Assembly: GCA_900109435.1 (NCBI GenBank) | Contig: FNZT01000007.1 | Span: forward strand, 124,001-188,000 | Direction: 5' to 3' | Source: Ruminococcus sp. YRD2003 | GTDB lineage: Bacteria > Bacillota > Clostridia > Oscillospirales > Ruminococcaceae | Length of the DNA: 64,000 nucleotides | Shown here: positions 57,509 to 64,000 of the stretch, piece by piece | Layout of the letters: every line of letters starts with the position of its first letter | How positions within the stretch are numbered: position 1 is the first letter of the stretch | Position numbers and translations under genes: made by a program | The notes under the pieces: model-generated | What the model was told of the DNA's origin: nothing | What the model saw: the letters and a program-made list of their open reading frames with translations, nothing else | Database searches by the model: none

Positions 57509-58669
57509 TTATTCAAATTCGTTGAAGTGGTCTTCCAGTGATTTGTAGATATCGTCCGTGCCTTCGGCTATTATGCTGTCAAGGGCTTTTTTGTATATTT
57601 CGGTGTTGTAGTGCGGCTCGATATCGTAATCGTTAGTGTAGCCGAGGTCAATGATAGTATCCTTCAGCGTGAGAGTGCCCTTCTTGTCGGGGTCGGGGCT
57701 CGATACGCTGTATCCGCCGTAGACCTCGGTATCTATGAAGTTCTCGTCGATGTCGATATACTTCTTGACGTCCTTGATGGTCTTGTCGCGGTCGGTCTGA
57801 GTGAAATGGTATGCCTTGATAAACGCGCGCTCAAGCGCTATGTACGTATTCGGTCTGTCACTGAGTGCCGCTGTTTTGGCTACCTGACGGCAGCATGGCT
57901 GGTTTTTAAGTGCTTCCTCGTGTGCGCAGTAGTAAACCACCTTGTAGCCCTGCGACTTAGCGAGCGAGGCATACGGCGAGTAAACGGATGCCGCGTCTAT
58001 ACTGCTGTTCAGCAGCGCCGCATATGCGTCCTTCTGGCTGTCAAAGTAGACGATGTTGACCTTGTCGTCACCCTCGCCTATCTCGATATCCGCATTTTTC
58101 AGAAGTATCTGGAGCTCGGCGTCCTGTACGCTGTTCTTGACTGAGGCGACGTTTCTGCCCTTTAAGACCTCCACGCCTGCCTCGTCCTTGTCAGTAAATT
58201 CGGATTTGATGACGTAGCCGTGACCGTTAGTCATCGCACCGCCGAATATCGAGACTTCATGTCCCTGACTCTGGAAGGTCAGAGTCGGGACCGAGCCGAT
58301 GAATGCAACGTCCAGCTTGTCGGATTCGATACCGTTAATGAGCTCGGCTGCACTCGAAAACTGAGTCAGCGTTGCGTTGAGCCCCTCCTCCTTGAAGTAG
58401 CCCTCCTCCTGCGCTACAAATGCGAGCAGATGAGCTGTGGAGTTGAGGTAGCCGATGTTGATGTCCGTCTTCTCGGGAGCTCCTACAGCTTCCGCTGTCT
58501 GTGATTCCGCAGCAGCTTCTGTTGTCTCAGAGGCAGCCTCGGTCGATTCGGAAGTTGTTGCGGCTGGCTTGCTCTCGGAAGACGAGCTCGATTCGTTTAA
58601 TGCTCCGCAGCCTGTGAACAGAGCCGCAGCAGCAAGTATGGAAAGAAACTTTAACCTGTTATTCTTCAT
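57509..58669 (-). CDS. SsuA/THI5-like ABC substrate-binding lipoprotein
   Basis: 386 residues. Lipoprotein signal ending LFTGCGALNE, then a Ser/Thr/Glu/Ala linker to about 65. The binding domain starts INIGYLNSTAHLLAFVAQEEGYF and includes SSAAELINGIESDKLDVAFIGSVP and VYSPYASLAKSQGY, typical of SsuA/TauA/THI5 proteins for sulfonates, taurine or thiamin precursors. A tandem Cys in NQPCCRQVAK is unusual. No permease or ATPase gene is in the window downstream (plus-strand gene and terminator follow). A leader peptide with Cys-Cys codons precedes it, supporting a sulfur link. Confidence 0.88.
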   Translation of the reverse strand: MKNNRLKFLSILAAAALFTGCGALNESSSSSESKPAATTSESTEAASETTEAAAESQTAEAVGAPEKTDINIGYLNSTAHLLAFVAQEEGYFKEEGLNATLTQFSSAAELINGIESDKLDVAFIGSVPTLTFQSQGHEVSIFGGAMTNGHGYVIKSEFTDKDEAGVEVLKGRNVASVKNSVQDAELQILLKNADIEIGEGDDKVNIVYFDSQKDAYAALLNSSIDAASVYSPYASLAKSQGYKVVYYCAHEEALKNQPCCRQVAKTAALSDRPNTYIALERAFIKAYHFTQTDRDKTIKDVKKYIDIDENFIDTEVYGGYSVSSPDPDKKGTLTLKDTIIDLGYTNDYDIEPHYNTEIYKKALDSIIAEGTDDIYKSLEDHFNEFE

Positions 58670-58701
58670 TATTTATCACCTGTATCCTTTTTTGATTTGT
58701 T

Positions 58702-58767
58702 TCAGTTCGTATGAGCGGCGCAACATCGCATTCGCTCCGAGAATATTTGATATACTCTAACTCTCAT
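58702..58767 (-). CDS. 21-residue leader peptide (uORF) with tandem Cys codons
   Basis: ATG at 58767, TGA at 58704-58702, with a strong AAGGAG seven bases before the ATG. The peptide is MRVRVYQIFSERMRCCAAHTN. It lies 30 bases downstream of a promoter and ends 32 bases before the binding-protein start. Arg-rich with a Cys-Cys near the end, it has the build of an attenuation peptide in which ribosome stalling at Cys codons would report low cysteine. Leader peptides before sulfur genes are known in Actinobacteria; I cannot confirm homology. Confidence 0.7.
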   Translation of the reverse strand: MRVRVYQIFSERMRCCAAHTN

Positions 58768-58797
58768 CGTATCACTCCTTGTCGTTTCTATGCTTTT

Positions 58798-58826
58798 ATC
58801 ATAACACACGAATGCCGCTCTGTCCA
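58798..58826 (-). promoter_or_regulatory. Promoter of the leader peptide and binding-protein gene
   Basis: Minus strand TGGACA (58826-58821), 17 bases, TATGAT (58803-58798). A transcript starting near 58790 would contain both the 21-codon leader and the binding-protein gene. Confidence 0.6.
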
Positions 58827-59118
58827 ATACAATAAACGTATCACAGGCAATAGCCAAAGCGTATACAGCAAATACTTGAAAAAACTGCTCTGATATCGCA
58901 GGACCTTTTTTCTTGATTTTTTGCTGTTCTTATGGCATAATTGAATTAATGGATAATCTTTTTTCAGCCTGATAAAGCCGATTTTGGGTTGTCAAAGTGC
59001 ATGAAGATTTATCTTGAACTTTGTTTTGCCATTTATGGCAATAAGAACTGTTGCTCCCGCTGCTTAACCATGCCAAAATGACTATGTTTATTCGGGAGAA
59101 GAATAAATTTGGAAAAAG

Positions 59119-59147
59119 TGAAATGTGTTCCGATAAATGGTGTCTAT
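59119..59147 (+). promoter_or_regulatory. Candidate ECF-type autoregulated promoter
   Basis: TGAAAT (59119-59124), 17 bases, GTCTAT (59142-59147), about 33 bases before the sigma gene. TGAAAC-N16/17-CGTC/A is the general ECF pattern, so the sigma factor may drive its own gene. In the rest of the gap (58868-59118) I see only imperfect inverted copies of GTTCTTATGGCA/TGGCAATAAGAAC (about 58921-58940, 59033-59052). Confidence 0.45.
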
Positions 59148-59180
59148 ATAGTCAGAGGACCTCAGAAAGGAGGTTGAGCC

Positions 59181-59741
59181 TTGAACGATGCATCTATCAT
59201 TGAACTGTTATGGAAAAGAGATGAAAATGCTATATCCGAAATGAAGCAGAGCTACGAGAGACTGTGCTTTCATGTGGCAGGAGGCATTCTTTCTCAGCAG
59301 GAAGACTGCGAGGAATGCGTCAATTCCGCTTATATGGACGTATGGAGGTCAATACCTCCGAATCGCCCCGCGAGCCTGAAAAACTATATTTGCAGACTTG
59401 TCAAGAATGCAGCCCTTAACATTTTGAGGCGCAATACCGCTGATAAGCGCAGTTCCGAAATGGCTGTTTCACTGGATGAGCTGTCAGAGTGCATCGCTGA
59501 CGGTTCAAGCATCGAGGACAGCATCGCTGCCGAGCAGCTCGGTGCTGAGATAAGCAGTTTTCTCAGGGCTCAGCCCGAAAAGTACCGAAAGGTTTTCGTG
59601 CGCCGATACTGGTACTCCGAGTCTATCGAGGAGGTCGCCGACTTCTTCGGAATGAACGAAAAAACCGTAGCTACATATCTTTTCCGTGTGAGGAAAAAGC
59701 TGAAAGAACATTTGCAGAAGGAGGGGTATATCAATGAGTGA
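59181..59741 (+). CDS. ECF RNA polymerase sigma factor
   Basis: 186 residues from TTG 59181 with AAAGGAGG seven bases upstream. Region 2 includes QEDCEECVNSAYMDVWRSIP and NYICRLVKNAALNILRR. Region 4 has PEKYRKVFVRRYWYSESIEEVADFFGMNEKTVATYLFRVRKKLKEHL. No extra C-terminal domain. It overlaps the next gene by 8 bases. The partner has an anti-sigma-like N-terminus, so this is a sigma/anti-sigma pair. Target genes are unknown; cell-surface or plant-wall genes are a guess from the dockerin partner. Confidence 0.93.
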   Translation: MNDASIIELLWKRDENAISEMKQSYERLCFHVAGGILSQQEDCEECVNSAYMDVWRSIPPNRPASLKNYICRLVKNAALNILRRNTADKRSSEMAVSLDELSECIADGSSIEDSIAAEQLGAEISSFLRAQPEKYRKVFVRRYWYSESIEEVADFFGMNEKTVATYLFRVRKKLKEHLQKEGYINE

Positions 59742-61935
59742 CTTGAAGCTTTATGAGGGCATAAACCACATAGATGACGACCTCATTGATGAGGCAAACG
59801 TTCCCGCGAGAAAACACGGATACTATACCTTCGCTCTGTCTGCGGCGGCAGTCCTGCTCGTTATCGGAGTATCAGGCTTCATGTTCGGCGGCAATGGCAA
59901 ATACGTCCCGAACAGGCATATCAGTACCGCCCCTTCGTCCCCTGTGGTGACCGAAAGCGTTACCGCCGAAACGGAGACAGCTCCTCAGAGCGGCTCTACC
60001 TCCTATGCTGATACGGCTGCAACGAGCAGAAGCACCAAAACTACCCGTACCACCACAGTCAATGATGAAGGCTCATCCTCTCGGACCCAACCTGCCGTGA
60101 CAATGAAAACCGTCGTCGCTGAGACAGCTGTATCGACTGCTCAGAAGAAGCAGGCTGCCGAAACTTCGCAAACAGTGTTCAGCGGCACGGCTGCCTTACA
60201 AACAACTGCTAACCCAACTACCGCAGCTCAGCCTGTTACGACTGAGATGCAGACCGATGAAAGGAGTTATGACATGAAAAAAGTACTGAGTTTAATGTCA
60301 GCAGCTGTTATGCTGACACCTATGACCGCAAACAGAGTTTACGCCGAGGATGCGGGATACAAAGACCCTGCACAGAAATACGGTCTGGGCAGCAAATACT
60401 ATACTGAGGAAGAAAAATATGTCGGACCTGCCGAACAGGAGTTGTTCGACAGGATAGAAAACGGTCTTATCGACATTGATATCGACCGCAACGGCAAGCT
60501 CGATATGCGTGATGCGGAGCTCCTCTTCTTCTACGAGACCCGCAGATTTTATATCGAACACCCCGAAGAAGCTGACGACGGAACGACTACCGAGTCCACA
60601 AGAGAACGTATCATTTCATATGACGGAAGCTCGATTTCGGATGAGGCTTGGGAATTCCTCGAAAACAGAGAGGATATCCGCGATAAGGAGCTTTTCGGCA
60701 AGAGCAAGTATTATTCTCCGATACAGGTCGCACATCTGGATTCCGACCTGCTTATCCGCTATCACCTCACACATACCCTCAGCCCCGAATACTTTAAAGT
60801 AGATTATTACAACGATTTTGAGTGCTTCGACCTCTTTGCCAACAAATTCGAGGGACAGGTCGGCTGGTGCCGCAATTCGCTTTTAAACACCATCAGAGAT
60901 AAGTTCTTTACTGACCTCGACCCTCTTTATGACCTCAACGGCGACGGAGTTTTCGACCTCCACGATGTGCAGGACTACGTTGAATACCAGTTTATGTATA
61001 AGGTCTACAGAGCAGATTATGACGCTATCGTCAATGCCGATACTGTTGATCTTACCAAATACAGGGAGTATCCGAATTCCCCCGACAGCATCACCGAAAC
61101 TGTCTTCAAGAACTGCGTAAAGCTTGAAATGGTCAACGGAGAGTACGAAAACCTATATGGCTGGGGCTATCAGCAGAATGCGGGTATCGACGGCATTGTA
61201 AGGATAGGTTTCCAGAACATGATAGAGCTTTTCTTCATGAGAAACGATTTCAAACTCATATATACGACTCCCGAATACTACACTAACGAGCGTCCGAACT
61301 GTGAGGGCTTGCCGTTATACGACAGGATAGATCTCTACAGCTTTGTCAAGCAGTTCGCAGGCAGCCGCGGCTATACGACCACTAAACTCGGCTTCAACGA
61401 AAACACCTTCAATTCGTTCTATGAGGAGTGGAGCTCAGCTGTCGATAATGGCACAGCTGATATGCCCGATATCAATAAAAACGGTGTCATCGACAAGGAT
61501 GACTACAGATATCTTGAACAGTACGAAAAAGAGATATGGGCAAAGACTCCCGCTGATGAGACAAAGCTCACAAAAGAGATACGCAAGTTCCTCGATGAGG
61601 AATTCGACCTCAACTCTAACGGTATAAGCGGCGACCTCTATGATGTGATGAGCGCTATGGCATATATCAGGATAAACTATCCGGAGTGCTGGGAGCGCAA
61701 TACCGCTGTGGATACATCCGTAACCGAACAGTTCATGCCCAAGGGCGACGCCAACTGCGACGAAAAAGTGAGCCTGGCAGACGCTGTAGCGATATTGCAG
61801 TTCATTGCCAACCGCGACAAATACGACCTCACGGAACAGGGCAGAAAAAACGCTGATGTCAACGGCGACGGCGGCGTAACAGCTGCCGACGCGCTGGAGA
61901 TACAGAAAATGGATTCACGCTCCGCTCTTGCGTAA
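59734..61935 (+). CDS. Anti-sigma-like membrane protein fused to a secreted dockerin protein
   Basis: One 733-codon frame in two parts. Residues 1-53 resemble clostridial ECF anti-sigma proteins (LKLYEGINHIDDDLIDEA, then a membrane segment, about 31-51). A Thr/Ser linker runs to about 180. At residue 181 (ATG 60274) a typical signal peptide starts, MKKVLSLMSAAVMLTPMTAN, and an AAGGAG binding site sits seven bases before that ATG. Residues about 205-660 are a domain I do not recognise, with EF-hand-like loops (DIDRNGKLDMRDAE, DLNGDGVFDLHDVQ, DINKNGVIDKDDY). A type I dockerin ends the protein: GDANCDEKVSLADA and DVNGDGGVTAADA. It may be a true fusion, two overlapping products from one frame, or a lost stop codon between neighbours. 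Confidence 0.85.
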   Translation: MSDLKLYEGINHIDDDLIDEANVPARKHGYYTFALSAAAVLLVIGVSGFMFGGNGKYVPNRHISTAPSSPVVTESVTAETETAPQSGSTSYADTAATSRSTKTTRTTTVNDEGSSSRTQPAVTMKTVVAETAVSTAQKKQAAETSQTVFSGTAALQTTANPTTAAQPVTTEMQTDERSYDMKKVLSLMSAAVMLTPMTANRVYAEDAGYKDPAQKYGLGSKYYTEEEKYVGPAEQELFDRIENGLIDIDIDRNGKLDMRDAELLFFYETRRFYIEHPEEADDGTTTESTRERIISYDGSSISDEAWEFLENREDIRDKELFGKSKYYSPIQVAHLDSDLLIRYHLTHTLSPEYFKVDYYNDFECFDLFANKFEGQVGWCRNSLLNTIRDKFFTDLDPLYDLNGDGVFDLHDVQDYVEYQFMYKVYRADYDAIVNADTVDLTKYREYPNSPDSITETVFKNCVKLEMVNGEYENLYGWGYQQNAGIDGIVRIGFQNMIELFFMRNDFKLIYTTPEYYTNERPNCEGLPLYDRIDLYSFVKQFAGSRGYTTTKLGFNENTFNSFYEEWSSAVDNGTADMPDINKNGVIDKDDYRYLEQYEKEIWAKTPADETKLTKEIRKFLDEEFDLNSNGISGDLYDVMSAMAYIRINYPECWERNTAVDTSVTEQFMPKGDANCDEKVSLADAVAILQFIANRDKYDLTEQGRKNADVNGDGGVTAADALEIQKMDSRSALA

Positions 61936-61942
61936 TATGACC

Positions 61943-61994
61943 TAAGGCAACACCGCACAAAGCCCGCATGAAGGCTTTGTGCGGTATTGCCCTA
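61943..61994. repeat. MITE-like palindromic element, short copy
   Basis: TAAGGCAACACCGCACAAAG at the left, GGCTTTGTGCGGTATTGCC at the right, with only about 9 bases between arms. It shares its ends with the 179-base element at 54839. It begins 8 bases after the fusion gene's stop codon. Confidence 0.85.
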
Positions 61995-62003
61995 ACCTTT
62001 TTG

Positions 62004-62036
62004 AAAAGGCACTTTCATAATATGAAAGTGCCTTTT
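62004..62036. terminator. Terminator after the fusion gene
   Basis: AAAAGGCACTTTCATA / TATGAAAGTGCCTTTT, a 16-base-pair near-perfect stem with T residues on both strands. Confidence 0.8.
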
Positions 62037-62112
62037 CTGCTTCTATCCCTTAAAAAGATGTTTTCGGCTTGCGGCTCCGAAACAGCAGCGGGGCAGGCTA
62101 AGAGCTTATTCC

Positions 62113-62141
62113 TTGAAAAAAAGAGAAAAATGTGATATAAT
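62113..62141 (+). promoter_or_regulatory. Promoter of the DUF4874 gene
   Basis: TTGAAA (62113-62118), 17 bases, TATAAT (62136-62141), 91 bases before the start codon. Confidence 0.75.
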
Positions 62142-62231
62142 CTTTGTGAGTTCTGTTGTATGTATGATGTTACATACGGCAAAAATTGAAACGCCTTTGA
62201 GAAACGAAAAGGAAAATGAGGGAGGTACGAT

Positions 62232-64000
62232 ATGCTGAAGGTCTTAAATCGCGCGGCAGGCTTCGCGCTCTGCACCGCATTTACAGCGGCGCTGCTGCCA
62301 TATTCTGCATCAGCCGAGTCACAGCCGCTCACCGACTGCGGACTTGATTACACCGAATATGTCGGAACTATAAACAATCCTGCGGCAGGCTACACGAATA
62401 CGATATGGGCAGTCTGCAAGCCTGGGGCTACTCCCGTATACTCGCCTTCTGCCAAGCTCGTGCTGTTCTTCATCGACATCGGGGCTTTCTCTTCGGGCAT
62501 GAACGGTACGAAAAACGAGGACGGTACATATACCGCGGGCAAGGATATCCCCCTCGACGAAACTTTTTTCAAATCGTGGGAGCAGACCTTCGACAACTGC
62601 CGCAAAAACGGATGCACCGTAGCTGTTCGCTTCCGCTATGATGCAAACGGTACCGACAATCCCGAGCCTGCAAGCTTTGACGCGCTGCTCTCGCACATCG
62701 ACCAGCTTGCCGAGCACGATTTCTTCGGAAAAGCAGGCGATATGCTCGTTTACGTGGAGTCAGGCTTCGTCGGCAAGTGGGGCGAACAGCACGGCGGCAA
62801 GTATACCTCCCTCGAGTACAAGGCAAGGCTGCTGCAAAAGCTGCTCGAAGCAGTGCCCGAACCTGTCCCCGTAACTGTGAGAACACCGAATATCTTCGCT
62901 GAATGGGCAGGTATAAAGCAGTCGGAGATAAGTGACAGCGAGCTCGTGGACAGCCTGACTTCGAGCAAATACTGTCCCGATATACAGAGATACCGCAGCC
63001 GTATAGGTCTCTACGACGACGGCTATATGGGCAGCGACAGCGACCTCGGAACATATGCCGACCGCGTTTCCGATACGGAATGGCTCGGGCGGCAGACCCT
63101 TACCTCTTACTTCGGCGGTGAATTCTCGGGAGACCTCGAATTTGCACGGATGTATGACACCTATCTCCCCGAGAACGCTATCCCCGAAATGTACAAGACC
63201 CACCTCAGCTACATAAACAGTAATATCTTTCAGCTCTACAAGGACTATACCTTCGGAGCAGACTGCGATGTCGAGGGCGCTGCCAACTCCGCTTACTACG
63301 GCAGGTCTGCCTTCGATTTCATACGCGACCACCTCGGCTACAGGCTCGTTCTCCGCAGCTCGGAGCTGTCTTCGGAAACAGTGCAGGGCGGCACTGCGGA
63401 CGTGAGGTTCACGGTCGAGAATACAGGCTTTTCAGGCATTATCCCGCCCTGCCGCTCCTACGTGATACTTGAGCGCGACGGCTTGTACTTCTGTGCGCGG
63501 ACTGATATCGACTGCCGCGAATGGCGCTCTTGCACCAAGAGAGTGAATACGTTCAGCATACAGCTCCCCGACGATATTGAAACGGGTATCTGGAATGTTT
63601 ATTTCAAGGCTGATATCGGTCACGAGCCGACTCCCGATGCTCCCGACAAGGGGGCTGTAAGGTTTGCCAACAACGGCACTTGGAACGGCGTGCTCGGAGC
63701 GAACCTCCTCGGCTGTATAGACGTGAAAAAGGCTGACGCTCCGACCTCGGGGAACTGCTTCGGCGTCGTCGGATGCAGGGACAGTGCCAACTCAAAAATG
63801 TACTCATACCGAGATATCATTACTGTTGACGGTGCGGTGTCTCACGCGAACGAGTGGACTGCTGAAAACGTTGTCGCCGACTCTGAAACCGAAACTGAAA
63901 TGTCCGTGCGTGCAGACGGTGAGTACCTCTACGTCATGGCAAAAATGCCGAACGAAGCACAGGCTCCCGTGTTCAATATCCAGCTCCACCGTGCGAGCGA
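62232..64000 (+). CDS. Secreted DUF4874/DUF4832 protein (partial, 3' end outside window)
   Basis: ATG 62232 with GGAGGT upstream; 589 residues are visible and the frame is still open at the window end. Signal peptide MLKVLNRAAGFALCTAFTAA to about 28 (SASAES). Residues about 45-210 resemble DUF4874, a TIM-barrel-like region with LVLFFIDIGAFSSG, VAVRFRYDANG and YVESGFVGKWGEQHG. About 215-500 resemble DUF4832 (VRTPNIFAEWAGI, YDDGYMGSDSDLG, FSGDLEFARMY). Such proteins are found in carbohydrate-active loci and may be glycoside hydrolases, but activity is not established. From about 510 another beta-rich domain begins. A dockerin could lie beyond the edge. Confidence 0.82.
   Translation, partial: MLKVLNRAAGFALCTAFTAALLPYSASAESQPLTDCGLDYTEYVGTINNPAAGYTNTIWAVCKPGATPVYSPSAKLVLFFIDIGAFSSGMNGTKNEDGTYTAGKDIPLDETFFKSWEQTFDNCRKNGCTVAVRFRYDANGTDNPEPASFDALLSHIDQLAEHDFFGKAGDMLVYVESGFVGKWGEQHGGKYTSLEYKARLLQKLLEAVPEPVPVTVRTPNIFAEWAGIKQSEISDSELVDSLTSSKYCPDIQRYRSRIGLYDDGYMGSDSDLGTYADRVSDTEWLGRQTLTSYFGGEFSGDLEFARMYDTYLPENAIPEMYKTHLSYINSNIFQLYKDYTFGADCDVEGAANSAYYGRSAFDFIRDHLGYRLVLRSSELSSETVQGGTADVRFTVENTGFSGIIPPCRSYVILERDGLYFCARTDIDCREWRSCTKRVNTFSIQLPDDIETGIWNVYFKADIGHEPTPDAPDKGAVRFANNGTWNGVLGANLLGCIDVKKADAPTSGNCFGVVGCRDSANSKMYSYRDIITVDGAVSHANEWTAENVVADSETETEMSVRADGEYLYVMAKMPNEAQAPVFNIQLHRAS

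Overview
The window reads as chromosomal DNA of a fibrolytic, cellulosome-forming Ruminococcus-type Firmicute (Oscillospiraceae). Five genes carry type I dockerins: two GH9 cellulases, a PL11 rhamnogalacturonan lyase, a BIG2-repeat protein and an anti-sigma/dockerin fusion. This combination of dockerins with an IspH-S1 fusion, Shine-Dalgarno-led genes and TTGACA-17-TATAAT promoters fits the Ruminococcus flavefaciens / R. champanellensis type of organism. The species assignment is inference. No cohesin or scaffoldin, rRNA, tRNA, CRISPR array, transposase or prophage was seen.

Layout. 1-5.6 kb (minus): two class B-like sortases, thiI, a small membrane protein and a cysteine desulfurase. 5.7-7.6 kb: a parS-like palindrome, then five small double-glycine peptide genes (two with Nif11-type leaders). 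7.6-10.1 kb: rpmG-secE-nusG-rplK-rplA with two L1-stalk-like leader RNAs. 10.1-17.2 kb (minus): a YhfC-type membrane protease and two dockerin GH9 cellulases. 17.4-19.5 kb: two more Nif11 Cys-rich peptides and a radical SAM/SPASM maturase. 19.6-33.3 kb (minus): a zinc-ribbon membrane protein, then a long co-directional run tepA-ftsK-...-cmk-plsC-ispH/rpsA. 33.4-38.8 kb: a two-component system with an ABC exporter. 38.9-42.9 kb: a frameshifted AraC regulator divergent from the PL11 lyase. 43.0-46.4 kb (minus): a P1B-type ATPase, a DUF6110 protein and an AraC regulator. 46.5-48.0 kb: enolase with a structured leader. 48.1-50.8 kb: a ZIP-transporter remnant and an orphan solute-binding lipoprotein. 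51.0-54.8 kb: DUF3343 + class V aminotransferase, and cdaA-cdaR. 55.2-57.4 kb: the dockerin-BIG2 protein. 57.5-58.8 kb (minus): a SsuA-type binding protein behind a Cys-Cys leader peptide. 59.2-61.9 kb: ECF sigma factor and anti-sigma/dockerin fusion. 62.2-64 kb: a secreted DUF4874/DUF4832 protein, cut by the window end.

How it fits together. Housekeeping blocks (ribosomal proteins, Sec, cdaAR, ftsK, eno, a parS-like site) suggest an origin-proximal chromosomal segment in which plant-cell-wall genes and peptide clusters are interspersed. The most unusual parts are (i) an ECF sigma gene followed by a membrane anti-sigma-like domain fused in frame to a signal-peptide-bearing dockerin protein; (ii) Nif11-leader peptides whose cores look like zinc ribbons, one pair directly followed by a SPASM radical SAM enzyme; and (iii) a 21-codon leader peptide with tandem Cys codons ahead of a sulfur-type binding protein. 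Three dispersed palindromic repeat families lie between genes, two of them at or next to stop codons.
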